A DNA stretch of 16,871 nt from Thiobacillus sp. (GTDB lineage Bacteria > Pseudomonadota > Gammaproteobacteria > Burkholderiales > Thiobacillaceae): contig JAIWOL010000156.1 in assembly GCA_020216925.1 (NCBI GenBank), positions 1 to 16,871 on the forward strand. Reading direction: 5' to 3'. Both the position numbers and the translations under genes were made by a program. This document shows positions 6,341 to 15,051 of the stretch, one piece after another. The notes beneath the pieces were generated by a model. That model was not told where the DNA came from. It did no database searches and saw only the letters and a list, made by a program, of their open reading frames with translations. How positions within the stretch are numbered: position 1 is the stretch's first letter; each line of letters opens with the position of its first letter.

Positions 6341-8464
6341 TTACGCCGCCAGGCGCGACAAGTCCGCCACGCGGTTCATCGTCCGGTGCAGTTGGTTCAG
6401 CAGCGCCAGGCGGTTGGCGCGCAGGCCGGGATCGTCGGCGTTGACCATCACGCTGTCGAAAAAGACATCGACGGGCGCTTTCAGCGCCGCGAGCTTCTGC
6501 AAGGAGGTGGTGTAGTCGCCGGCCCCGAAAGCCGCGTCGGCCTGCGGCGCGATCTCGCCGAGCGCGGCGAACAGGGCGTTCTCGGCATCCTCGACGAAAC
6601 GCGCCGGGTCGGCCTGCGCCCCAACCTCGCCCGCGGCCTTTCTGAGAATGTTGCCGACGCGCTTGTTGGCGGCGGCGAGGCTGGGTGCTTCGGGCAACTT
6701 CGCAAAATCGCTCACTGCGCGGCAGCGCTGAACGATTTCATGAAGCGGCGGCAGGTTGGCAAACACCGCCGCCACGGTTTCCGCCCCGAATACAGACGTC
6801 AGCTGGTTGGCATTGCGCTCGTAGATGAACAGTTTCACTTCTTCCGCGACATTGCTTGCCAGCACCCCTGCCGGGAATACCGTCACGGCATGCGCGATCA
6901 GTTCATCCAGGCTCAGGCGCAGGCCTGGTTTGTCATCGGCGAACATCGCGCCAATCAACTGGAAGGATTTGATAATGGAGAGCGCATGGCGGCGCAGGGC
7001 AAACGGATCCTTGTCGCCGGTGGGCTTGAGGCCGATGCCCCAGATGCCGACCAGGGTTTCCATGCGATCCGCGATCTGCAGGACTTCGCTGACGAGATTG
7101 GAGACGGCGTCCGTCTCGTCGCGGCGCACCAGATATTGATCCGCGATGGCCTGCGCGACCCGTTCGTCCTCGCCATCGTGACGCGCGTAGTAACCGCCCA
7201 TGATGCCCTGCAGTTCCGGAAATTCGCCGACCATTTCCGTCAACAGGTCGGCCTTGGCCAGCAACGCGGCGCGGTCGGCCAGTTCCACGTCGGTGCCGAC
7301 CCGTTCGGCCACCCAGCGGGCAATCGCCCGCACCCGTTCGACGCGCTCGCCCTGCGTGCCCAGCCTGTTGTGATAAACCACCTTCGCCAAGCCCGGCACG
7401 CGGGATTGCAGCCTTGTCCGCCGATCCTGATCGAAAAAGAATTTGGCGTCGGCCAGACGCGGGCGTACCACCCGCTCGTTGCCGCCGATCACCGCCGAGA
7501 CATCGGCCGGCGCGATATTGGAAACGATAAGGAATTTATTCGTCAGCTTGCCCTCGGCATCCAGCAGCGGGAAATATTTCTGGTTCGCCTTCATGGTGAG
7601 GATGAGGCATTCCTGCGGCACGTCGAGGAAAGTTTCCTCGAACCGCCCCAGCAGCACGTTGGGCTGTTCGACCAGCGCCGTCACTTCGTCGAGCAGCGCA
7701 TCATCGTCCACGGGCGCGAGATTCAGCGGCGCGGCCGCGGCCTGCAACTGACGCACGATCTCGGCGCGGCGCCCGGCAAAGCTGGCGATCACCGCACCCT
7801 CGTCGCGCAGCTGCGCGACGTAGCTGTCGGCGTCGCGCAGCGTGATCGCCGTCCGCTTCGCCTCGAAACGATGCCCCTGCGTGACGCGTCCCGCTTCGAG
7901 TCCCAGCGCCGATACCGGCACCACGTCGGTGCCGTGCAGGGCGACGAGGCCATGCACCGGGCGCACGAAATTGACCGTGCTCCAGCCGTCGGCCAGTTGA
8001 TACGTCATCAGCTTGGGAATCGGCAGCTTCGCCATCGCGGCTTCGAGCGCCTTTTGCAGACCCTCGGCGAGCGCCACACCCGGCGCGACGCTGTCGTAAA
8101 ACAGCGATTCGTTCTTGCCCTCGCCTTCGCGCCGCAAGCTGTTCGCCGCAGCGGCGTCGGCCCCCAGGGCGGCCAGCCGTTTCAGCAAAGCCGGCGTCGG
8201 CTGGCCGGCCGCATCGAGGCCGACCGACACCGGCATCAGCCTGGTCGAGACGGGTTTATCGGCGGCGCGCGCCCGCACCTGGGCGACGTGCGCACCCAGC
8301 CGGCGCGGCGAGGCGAAATTCGTGACAGCGGCACTCGCATCGGCCAGGCCCTGCGCGACGAGGCTCTCGGCGAGCGCGGCGGCGAAGGTCTCGCCCAGCT
8401 GCTTCAGCGCCTTGGGCGGCAGTTCTTCGGTAAAGAGTTCGACGAGAAGGTTTTGCGTGCTCAT
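6341..8464 (-). CDS. glyS: Glycyl-tRNA synthetase beta subunit
   Basis: This is the tRNA-recognising large subunit of the alpha2-beta2 glycyl-tRNA synthetase. The 707-aa product starts [20 protein letters not shown] at the ATG 8464-8462, which overlaps the glyQ TGA as ATGA; the frame continues upstream to 8992 but only as antisense to glyQ. The N-terminal [14 protein letters not shown], the [11 protein letters not shown] region, and the [20 protein letters not shown] block of the HD-like domain are all family hallmarks. The C-terminus (about 590-707) resembles the DALR-type anticodon-binding domain and ends [11 protein letters not shown]. The length fits the usual 690-720 aa. GlyS has no aminoacylation core of its own and needs GlyQ, which explains the tight coupling. 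Confidence 0.98.
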   Translation of the reverse strand: MSTQNLLVELFTEELPPKALKQLGETFAAALAESLVAQGLADASAAVTNFASPRRLGAHVAQVRARAADKPVSTRLMPVSVGLDAAGQPTPALLKRLAALGADAAAANSLRREGEGKNESLFYDSVAPGVALAEGLQKALEAAMAKLPIPKLMTYQLADGWSTVNFVRPVHGLVALHGTDVVPVSALGLEAGRVTQGHRFEAKRTAITLRDADSYVAQLRDEGAVIASFAGRRAEIVRQLQAAAAPLNLAPVDDDALLDEVTALVEQPNVLLGRFEETFLDVPQECLILTMKANQKYFPLLDAEGKLTNKFLIVSNIAPADVSAVIGGNERVVRPRLADAKFFFDQDRRTRLQSRVPGLAKVVYHNRLGTQGERVERVRAIARWVAERVGTDVELADRAALLAKADLLTEMVGEFPELQGIMGGYYARHDGEDERVAQAIADQYLVRRDETDAVSNLVSEVLQIADRMETLVGIWGIGLKPTGDKDPFALRRHALSIIKSFQLIGAMFADDKPGLRLSLDELIAHAVTVFPAGVLASNVAEEVKLFIYERNANQLTSVFGAETVAAVFANLPPLHEIVQRCRAVSDFAKLPEAPSLAAANKRVGNILRKAAGEVGAQADPARFVEDAENALFAALGEIAPQADAAFGAGDYTTSLQKLAALKAPVDVFFDSVMVNADDPGLRANRLALLNQLHRTMNRVADLSRLAA

Positions 8465-9384
8465 GCCGCCTCCTGCTTCGCCAGCATCGCCTGCACTTCC
8501 TCGGCCCATGCACGCGGCGCCATCGGAAATCCCAGCCGCGCGCGGCTGTCGAGGTAGCTCTTCGCCACCGCCCGCGCCAGATTGCGGATGCGGCCGATGT
8601 AGGCGGCGCGCTCGGTCACCGAGATCGCGCCGCGCGCGTCGAGCAGGTTGAAGGTGTGCGCGGCTTTCAAGACTTGCTCGTACGCCGGCAGCGCGAGCTG
8701 CGCGGCCATCAGTTCCTGCGCCTTTTTCTCGTGCGCGGCGAACGCGGTGAGCAGGAAATCGACGTCGCTGTGTTCGAAGTTGTAGGCGCTCTGCTCGACC
8801 TCGTTCTGGTGGTAGACGTCGCGATAGGTGAGCCCCCCGGTCCACACCAGGTCGTACACGCTCTCGGCCCCTTGCAGGTACATCGCCAGGCGCTCGAGCC
8901 CGTAGGTGATCTCGCCGGTGATCGGCTTCACGTCGATGCCGCCGACCTGCTGGAAATAGGTGAACTGGGTGACTTCCATGCCGTTCAACCACACCTCCCA
9001 GCCCAGCCCCCAGGCGCCGAGCGTGGGGTTCTCCCAGTCGTCCTCGACGAAGCGCACGTCGTTTTGCTTCAGATCAAAACCCAGCGCTTCGAGCGAGCCG
9101 AGATACAGCTCCAGAATGTCGGCCGGCGCGGGTTTCAGCACCACCTGGAACTGGTAGTAGTGCTGCAACCGGTTGGGATTCTCCCCGTAGCGGCCGTCCT
9201 TGGGGCGGCGGCTGGGCTGCACGTAGGCGGCTTTCCACGGCTCAGGCCCGAGCGCGCGCAGGAAGGTCGCGGTGTGCGAGGTGCCAGCGCCGACTTCCAT
9301 GTCGTAGGGCTGCAGGAGCGCACAGCCGCGCTCGCCCCAGTAACGCTGCAGGGTGAGGATGATGTCCTGGAAGGTGGGTTTCAC
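8461..9384 (-). CDS. glyQ: Glycyl-tRNA synthetase alpha subunit
   Basis: GlyQ is the class II catalytic subunit that forms glycyl-adenylate. The 307-aa protein begins [29 protein letters not shown] and runs through [33 protein letters not shown] and [10 protein letters not shown], all highly conserved in bacterial GlyQ. The start codon is a GTG (9384-9382), because the family begins here and no ATG lies nearby upstream; no clear Shine-Dalgarno precedes it. A TAAAAT 31 bases upstream may be its -10 box. Its TGA (8463-8461) overlaps the glyS ATG. It is the first gene of the likely operon glyQ-glyS-gmhB-plsC-ygjP-gloA and follows yheS after a 54-bp gap. Confidence 0.98.
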   Translation of the reverse strand: MKPTFQDIILTLQRYWGERGCALLQPYDMEVGAGTSHTATFLRALGPEPWKAAYVQPSRRPKDGRYGENPNRLQHYYQFQVVLKPAPADILELYLGSLEALGFDLKQNDVRFVEDDWENPTLGAWGLGWEVWLNGMEVTQFTYFQQVGGIDVKPITGEITYGLERLAMYLQGAESVYDLVWTGGLTYRDVYHQNEVEQSAYNFEHSDVDFLLTAFAAHEKKAQELMAAQLALPAYEQVLKAAHTFNLLDARGAISVTERAAYIGRIRNLARAVAKSYLDSRARLGFPMAPRAWAEEVQAMLAKQEAA

Positions 9385-9414
9385 GGCGGGTGGGCGGCAA
9401 ATCGGAAAACCGCG

Positions 9415-9420
9415 ATTTTA
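9415..9420 (-). promoter_or_regulatory. Possible -10 box for glyQ
   Basis: On the - strand TAAAAT lies 31 bases before the glyQ GTG, in the 54-bp gap after yheS, which is the only A/T-rich patch there. No convincing -35 box is found 16-18 bases upstream, so read-through from yheS is equally possible. Confidence 0.3.
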
Positions 9421-9438
9421 GCGTGCCAGGGCAGGGTT

Positions 9439-11385
<1,947 letters not shown>

Positions 11386-11432
11386 GCGCGGGATGGCACG
11401 CAGGGCGCGCTCATCAAAACCGGAAAGCCTGG

Positions 11433-11454
11433 ATTCTACCCCGCGCCGCGCGGG
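11433..11454 (-). promoter_or_regulatory. Possible promoter of yheS with GC-rich inverted repeat
   Basis: On the - strand TAGAAT (11438-11433) resembles a sigma-70 -10 box and lies 48 bases before the yheS ATG. Just upstream of it is a 6-bp inverted repeat, CCCGCG and CGCGGG around CCG (11440-11454), which falls in the -35 spacer. No TTGACA-like -35 is seen. This is a weak call. Confidence 0.35.
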
Positions 11455-11496
11455 TGTCCGCTGGCCGACGGTTGCTGTCGGGTTTCCGTCAGGGCA

Positions 11497-11511
11497 TGAC
11501 GCTGCACGTCA
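11497..11511. promoter_or_regulatory. Inverted repeat TGACG-N5-CGTCA upstream of the sigma-54 element
   Basis: TGACG (11497-11501) and CGTCA (11507-11511) are perfect 5-bp arms around CTGCA. The centre is about 84 bases upstream of the -24 element at 11588, a usual distance for an enhancer site bound by a sigma-54 activator. The symmetry is seen; activator binding is inference and no protein is assigned. Confidence 0.35.
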
Positions 11512-11557
11512 CCCCGCGCCGGCCAACGCAGAGAGCAAGGCACTGTTCTGCATGGAT

Positions 11558-11567
11558 TTTCCGGAAA
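11558..11567. promoter_or_regulatory. 10-bp palindrome TTTCCGGAAA before the sigma-54 element
   Basis: TTTCCGGAAA is a perfect palindrome in an A/T-richer patch of the otherwise GC-rich 256-bp gap (11386-11641) between yheS and the small genes. It ends 20 bases before the -24 element. It may be a regulator site or chance. The rest of this gap holds no supportable gene. Confidence 0.3.
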
Positions 11568-11587
11568 TTCGTTCAGCCCTACCGGGA

Positions 11588-11604
11588 TGGCACACGGGTT
11601 GCAA
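11588..11604 (+). promoter_or_regulatory. Sigma-54 (RpoN) type -24/-12 promoter
   Basis: TGGCAC (11588-11593) and TTGCAA (11599-11604) are separated by five bases, so the invariant GG and GC are exactly ten bases apart, as in the sigma-54 consensus TGGCAC-N5-TTGC. Transcription would start near 11614, leaving a leader of about 28 bases to the ATG at 11642. A 6-bp hairpin AGGTTT-N5-AAACCT (11604-11620) overlaps the start region. The promoter points at the two small genes and at nothing else. Use of this site would require RpoN and an AAA+ activator encoded elsewhere. Confidence 0.7.
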
Positions 11605-11641
11605 GGTTTCAGGCAAACCTCTTCGTTGCATGGAGAACATC

Positions 11642-11794
11642 ATGAAACTGCAATTCGGCAACAACCAGCTCGTCCTCGAATTCTCGGCCTCGCCCTTCGC
11701 GTGGTTTCACGGCCAGACCGAACGCATGAGCCTCACCAGCCTGTCACTGCTGTTCGTGCAATTCTCGCTGTTCGCCCGCCACGCCCACGCCTGA
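11642..11794 (+). CDS. Small protein of unknown family, paralogue A
   Basis: I do not recognise this 50-aa protein. It begins MKLQFGNNQLVLEFS at an ATG with GGAG six bases upstream, and sits behind the sigma-54 element. The core (residues 17-39) has SPFAWFHG, then TERM, then SLSLLFV. The next gene encodes the same pattern with no gaps (15 of 23 positions identical), and shared residues such as P, F, H, T, L and V use different codons in the two genes, which argues for a real, selected protein. No signal peptide is present. The segments LVLEF and LTSLSLLFVQFSLF alternate or cluster hydrophobics, compatible with two beta-strands or a membrane-surface segment. The TGA (11792-11794) overlaps the next ATG. 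Alternative start: in-frame ATG at 11630. Confidence 0.72.
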   Translation: MKLQFGNNQLVLEFSASPFAWFHGQTERMSLTSLSLLFVQFSLFARHAHA

Positions 11795-12006
11795 TGCAGC
11801 TGGGTACGCGCACACGGGTGAGCGTCAGCCTGACCCCCTCGCCGTTCGGAGTGTTCCATGGCAGTACGGGCCGCATGACCATGTTCAGCCTCACGCTGCT
11901 GTTCGTCGAACTGCGCGTGTTGCGTCTCCTGCCCCGGCCCGGGTCTCCCTCCGCCCCGCTTTGGGAAAAGGACAAACGAAGCGCTTCACGCATCCTGGCC
12001 GATTAA
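11794..12006 (+). CDS. Small protein of unknown family, paralogue B
   Basis: I do not recognise this 70-aa protein. Its ATG shares one base with the TGA of the preceding gene (TGATG) and has no Shine-Dalgarno of its own, so it is probably translated by termination-reinitiation. The core SPFGVFHG, TGRM and SLTLLFV (residues 16-38) aligns without gaps to the preceding product. Before it, RVSVSLT alternates polar and hydrophobic residues as a beta-strand would; after it comes an amphipathic VELRVLRLL and a unique, Pro/Ser then charged tail of about 24 residues that paralogue A lacks. No signal peptide is seen. Its TAA (12004-12006) overlaps the TAA of the converging sensor kinase gene. The shared core suggests two related subunits or a duplicated gene with diverged tails. 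Confidence 0.7.
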   Translation: MQLGTRTRVSVSLTPSPFGVFHGSTGRMTMFSLTLLFVELRVLRLLPRPGSPSAPLWEKDKRSASRILAD

Positions 12007-13286
12007 CGGCGAATTTCCAGCAGCGCCTCCAGCCCGCCCTGCGGACGATTGGCCAGCGTCACTTTCCACCCGTTCGTTTCCGCCAGCTGCCGCACGATTG
12101 CGAGCCCCAGGCCGGTGCCGCCGGTCGACAGCGCGCGCGAGGCTTCCAGCCGGTAGAACGGCCGGAACACTTTTTCCAGCTGATCCTCGGGTATGCCCGG
12201 CCCGCTGTCGCGCACGACGATGCGCGCCAGACGCGGCGCGCATTCCAGCGCCAGCTCCAGCGTACCGCCACCGTAGCGTTGCGCGTTCTGGATCAGGTTG
12301 GCGACAATCTGCCGCAGGGCAATGGGTCCCGCCTCGACCGGGCAGGGCGCGCCGGCCTTGCAGGCTAGGCCGTGTTCGGCCGCCAGCCCGGACAGCCAGG
12401 CCGCGAGTTCGAGCCGCGATTTCGCCTCGGCCTGCGTGGTGCGCGCCAGTTCCAGATAGCCGGCAACCAGTTTGTTCATATCGGCCAGATCCGCCACTGC
12501 CCTGTCGATGCGTGCGGGACTCGGGTCGTCGCGCAGCATTTCCAGATTGAGCTGCAGCCGCGTCATCGGTGTGCGCAGGTCGTGCGAAATGCCGGCGAGC
12601 AGGGTGGTGCGGTTATCCAGCAGGTCGCGCACCTCGGCCGCCATGCGGTTGAAGCGGCGCGCCAGCTCGGCCAGTTCGGCCGGACCGGTTTCCGGCAGAG
12701 GCTCGGGCAGCTGGCCGGCGCCCACCTGCCGGGCGGCACGCGAGGCGCGCGCCAGCGGCACGGTGATGCGCCGCACCAGCAGCAGCGCCGTGAGCAGGCT
12801 GAGGAACGCGCCCAAGGTCACCACGGCAATCGCGGCAAGCGGCGGTTTTACGGCGTAGCGATCCGGGAAAAACCCCGCTTTCAGCGCGTGCCCGCCCACC
12901 GGGATATCGAGCCAGACCGAGGACGTGCCAGGCTGGCCGCGCAGTTCCACGTTTTCGCGCAGGCGACGCGACAGCGCGGATTCGATCTGGGCGCGAAAGG
13001 CAAACTGCGGCGCGTCTGCCGTTGCCGCCACCGGCACCGTGGTCAGACGCAGGCCGTGACGGCGTGCAAGCTCCCGTTCGAACGCCGGACGGGTTTCCGG
13101 CGGCAGTTCCACCCAGGTTTGCGCCGACAGCACGATGAGTCCGGCGAGATCGTCGGCTGAACGTTCGGCCACCGGCACGATCAGTGTGCGATACACCACC
13201 CAGCTTGCCGCAGCCTGGAACACGACGAAAGCTGCCGCGAGCGTGAGCGCGGTGCGCGCAAACAGCGAAGCAGCGAGCGGTTTCAA
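12003..13286 (-). CDS. envZ: EnvZ-type sensor histidine kinase
   Basis: This 427-aa inner-membrane kinase pairs with the OmpR-type regulator before it. It has a first membrane helix (about 12-34), a periplasmic sensor of about 115 residues, a second helix (150-171), a HAMP linker (172-224), the phospho-accepting H-box AGISHDLRTPMTRL with H235, an N-box NLIQNAQRYG (N334), a G1 box DSGPGIP (360-366) and a G2 box GGTGLGLAI (389-397). The H-box with HDLRTP fits the EnvZ class. The start is a TTG (13286-13284) overlapping the regulator's TGA as TTGA, so the two are coupled. The periplasmic signal is unknown and the sensor region is too divergent for me to assume an osmotic role; the symbol is by class and by partner. 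Confidence 0.9.
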   Translation of the reverse strand: MKPLAASLFARTALTLAAAFVVFQAAASWVVYRTLIVPVAERSADDLAGLIVLSAQTWVELPPETRPAFERELARRHGLRLTTVPVAATADAPQFAFRAQIESALSRRLRENVELRGQPGTSSVWLDIPVGGHALKAGFFPDRYAVKPPLAAIAVVTLGAFLSLLTALLLVRRITVPLARASRAARQVGAGQLPEPLPETGPAELAELARRFNRMAAEVRDLLDNRTTLLAGISHDLRTPMTRLQLNLEMLRDDPSPARIDRAVADLADMNKLVAGYLELARTTQAEAKSRLELAAWLSGLAAEHGLACKAGAPCPVEAGPIALRQIVANLIQNAQRYGGGTLELALECAPRLARIVVRDSGPGIPEDQLEKVFRPFYRLEASRALSTGGTGLGLAIVRQLAETNGWKVTLANRPQGGLEALLEIRR

Positions 13287-13990
13287 GCTATGCCCTGCGG
13301 TATGAACAGATAACCCTGGCCGCGCTGCGTGCGGATGTAGGCCGGATTGGCCGGATCGTCCTCGATCTTTTTGCGCAGGCGATTGACGCGCACGTCGATG
13401 CTGCGGTCGAAGGGATCGCGTTCGAAGCCGCGCAGCTGGTCCATGAGCCAGTCGCGGCTCAACGCGCGGTTGGCATGGGTGACAAAGATTTCCAGCAGTT
13501 CGTATTCGCCGGTGGTGAGTGGAATCTGCGCGCCATCGCGGGCCAGCGTGCGGGCGTCGAGGTTGACCACAAAGGGGCCGAATTTCACCAGCCGGGCGGC
13601 CTCGGCCGCTGGCGCTGCCCCGGCATGGCGCCGCAGCACGGCGCGGATGCGCGCCAGCAGCTCGCGCGGGTTGAACGGTTTGGGCAGGTAGTCGTCGGCG
13701 CCGACTTCAAGGCCGATGATGCGGTCGATGTCCTCGCCCTTGGCCGACAGCATGACGATGGGCGGAAAACCGGGTTGCGCGCGCAGGCGGCGGGCTATCG
13801 ACAAGCCGTCTTCACCCGGCATCATCCAGTCGAGCACCACCAGATCGGGCAGGCGCTTCGCAAGCAGCGCGTCGAGCGCCTTCGCGTCTTCGGCAGTTTC
13901 CACCGCGTAACCGTGGCCCTGCAGGTATTCGGCGACCAGTTCACGAATGCCCGGATCGTCGTCGGTAACGTAGATCAGGTCTTTTTCCAT
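13283..13990 (-). CDS. ompR: OmpR-family response regulator
   Basis: This 235-aa DNA-binding regulator is phosphorylated by the adjacent kinase. The receiver domain (about 5-118) has the acidic pocket DDD (10-12), the phospho-acceptor D54 in VVLDWMMPGEDGLS, S82 and K104 in YLPKPFNPRE. The PGEDGLSIARRLR and DRIIGLEVGADDYLPKPFNPRELLARIRAVLRR-type run is very close to E. coli OmpR. The winged-helix C-terminal domain (about 133-230) includes LTTGEYELL, RSIDVRVNRLRKKIE and RTQRGQGYLF. The ATG at 13990-13988 has no Shine-Dalgarno at normal distance (AAGG lies 12 bases off), and a TATATT ends 7 bases upstream, so the mRNA may be almost leaderless. A GTTACA tandem box upstream suggests autoregulation. 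Confidence 0.93.
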   Translation of the reverse strand: MEKDLIYVTDDDPGIRELVAEYLQGHGYAVETAEDAKALDALLAKRLPDLVVLDWMMPGEDGLSIARRLRAQPGFPPIVMLSAKGEDIDRIIGLEVGADDYLPKPFNPRELLARIRAVLRRHAGAAPAAEAARLVKFGPFVVNLDARTLARDGAQIPLTTGEYELLEIFVTHANRALSRDWLMDQLRGFERDPFDRSIDVRVNRLRKKIEDDPANPAYIRTQRGQGYLFIPQGIA

Positions 13991-13996
13991 GCGGCA

Positions 13997-14002
13997 AATA
14001 TA
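13997..14002 (-). promoter_or_regulatory. Candidate -10 box of the ompR-envZ pair
   Basis: On the - strand TATATT (14002-13997) is a good -10 hexamer, but its last base is only 7 bases from the ompR ATG. Transcription would begin at or next to the A of the start codon. There is no TTGACA-like -35; the GTTACA tandem box stands where an activator that replaces the -35 contact would bind. Inference only. Confidence 0.45.
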
Positions 14003-14025
14003 CCTTGCGGGGACTTCCCACTGCC

Positions 14026-14041
14026 GTTACACACTGTTACA
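14026..14041. promoter_or_regulatory. Tandem GTTACA box, probable OmpR-family operator
   Basis: GTTACA (14026-14031) and GTTACA (14036-14041) are separated by CACT, giving a direct repeat with a 10-bp period. OmpR-family dimers bind head-to-tail to such repeats, and GTTACA-like half-sites are known for OmpR itself. The box lies in the divergent region between ompR and the exported-protein genes, centred about 43 bases upstream of the ompR start codon and about 100 bases upstream of the ATG at 14135. It could serve autoregulation, control of the exported genes, or both. Confidence 0.6.
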
Positions 14042-14049
14042 AAACGGGC

Positions 14050-14068
14050 GCGCCGTGAAACACGGCGC
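14050..14068. repeat. Perfect 8-bp hairpin GCGCCGTG-AAA-CACGGCGC
   Basis: The arms GCGCCGTG (14050-14057) and CACGGCGC (14061-14068) are perfectly complementary around AAA. The hairpin lies between the GTTACA box and the first exported-protein gene. No T-run follows on either strand. It could be a regulator site, part of the 5' leader of the + strand operon, or a weak insulator between divergent promoters. Confidence 0.55.
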
Positions 14069-14134
14069 TTACTTTCCTCGACCACACTGCAAAGCGTGGA
14101 AGCAAACAAGGCAACCACCGGAACGGAGACAAGG

Positions 14135-14425
14135 ATGAACACTCGGTATTACGGCATTTTCGGAATCGCTGCCCTGGCCCTGGCAATCGCTGCCCCGGCT
14201 CATGCCGCGCCGGATTTTCCGTACGGCCCGATCATCCTGGTCAAGAAGCATCGTGACGAAGACCGCGACTATCGTCGCGACAGCCGCCCGGAAGACCGTC
14301 GCAGCCTGATGCGCGATGACGGTCATGACGACGCCTACGGCACCGGCTACGAACGTCGCAAGCAGAAACGCGATGACCGTGGCGATGACGATGACGATCG
14401 CCGCCGTCGCCGCCAAATCCAGTAA
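14135..14425 (+). CDS. Small exported Asp/Arg-rich protein, unknown function
   Basis: I do not recognise this 96-aa protein. It starts at the ATG 14135 behind GGAG (14125-14128) and AAGG; the frame is open far upstream to 13475, but that part is antisense to ompR. Residues 1-26 are a clear Sec signal peptide (IFGIAALALAIAAPAHA, cleavage after AHA). After PYGPIILVKK the mature chain is almost only charged residues, with runs such as DEDRDYRRDSRPEDRR and a DDRGDDDDDRRRRR-like end. It looks disordered, with the acidic and basic residues intermixed. It is the first of three consecutive exported-protein genes diverging from ompR. Possible roles include metal or polyanion binding in the periplasm, but nothing in the sequence decides this. 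Confidence 0.75.
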   Translation: MNTRYYGIFGIAALALAIAAPAHAAPDFPYGPIILVKKHRDEDRDYRRDSRPEDRRSLMRDDGHDDAYGTGYERRKQKRDDRGDDDDDRRRRRQIQ

Positions 14426-14443
14426 CCCAAGAGGAGAGTCAGC

Positions 14444-15025
14444 ATGAATACACGCCCCACCCCACTCACCGCCGCCCTGATCGCAGGCCTTGTTGCCGTG
14501 AGCAGCGCTCACGCCGGCCCCCGCGGCGATGGCGACGGTTTCGTCGCCCAGGCCCGGGTGCTGTCGAGCACGCCGATCTACGAAACCATCAACGAGCCGC
14601 GCCGCGAATGCTGGACGGAAACGGTCGGCTACGAGCGCACCACGGTGCGCGACGGCAACAACACTGGCGGGGCGATCCTCGGCGCCCTCGCCGGCGGGTT
14701 GATCGGCTCCACCGTCGGCAAAGGCAACGGCAAGGTCGCCGCTGCTGCCGTGGGCGCGGCCACCGGAGCCGTCGTCGGCGACCGCTGGAACGACGGCGCC
14801 GGTCGCTACGAATCGCGTCCTCGCCAGGTCGAGCGTTGCCAGGTGCAGAACAATTATCGTGACGTGATCACAGGCTACGACGTGCGTTACCGCTTCCAGG
14901 ATCGCGAATACACCACCCGCCTCCCCTACGATCCGGGCAAGTGGCTGACACTGAACGTGAGCTTCCGCGTTGCCGAAAACCAGCGCGACGGCTGGAAATC
15001 CAGCCGCAACGACTGGTACGACTGA
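14444..15025 (+). CDS. Exported glycine-zipper (2TM) domain protein
   Basis: The 193-aa product has a signal peptide (residues 1-24, cleaved after AHA) and no lipobox cysteine at the cleavage site. A region with CWTETVGYERTT leads into a glycine-zipper pair, GGAILGALAGGLIGSTVG and AAAAVGAATGAVVGD (about 75-107), the kind annotated as the 17-kDa surface antigen/glycine zipper 2TM domain. The C-terminal half (QVERCQVQNNY, GYDVRYRF, YTTRLPYDPGKWLTLNVSF) is a small beta domain common to these proteins. Two cysteines (one on each side of the zipper) could form a disulphide. These proteins are envelope-associated; their exact role is not established. AGGAG-like bases (14431-14435) precede the ATG, 18 bases after the previous stop. 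Confidence 0.88.
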   Translation: MNTRPTPLTAALIAGLVAVSSAHAGPRGDGDGFVAQARVLSSTPIYETINEPRRECWTETVGYERTTVRDGNNTGGAILGALAGGLIGSTVGKGNGKVAAAAVGAATGAVVGDRWNDGAGRYESRPRQVERCQVQNNYRDVITGYDVRYRFQDREYTTRLPYDPGKWLTLNVSFRVAENQRDGWKSSRNDWYD

Positions 15026-15051
15026 TTTACCCGACCGCACAGGAGATCGCC

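Noticed and set aside
6179..8557. 792-codon open frame on the + strand opposite glyS
   Set aside because: It is an antisense shadow of a certain gene, rich in Arg, Gln and His from reverse-complemented codons, with no domain or ribosome site.
9422..9428. TGGCACG on the - strand before glyQ, resembling a sigma-54 -24 element
   Set aside because: No GC dinucleotide occurs ten bases after the GG, so there is no -12 element at the required spacing.
11394..11409. Second sigma-54-like site on the + strand just upstream of the yheS ATG
   Set aside because: GG and GC are ten bases apart, but the -12 part is GGGCGC with no TT, and no gene start follows at a short distance.
11454..11645. 63-codon + strand frame upstream of the small genes
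   Set aside because: It covers the regulatory gap, overlaps the first small gene in another frame, and its sequence has no motif or paralogue.
12372..13160. 262-codon + strand frame opposite the sensor kinase
   Set aside because: It lies wholly within the kinase gene and has the same antisense composition.
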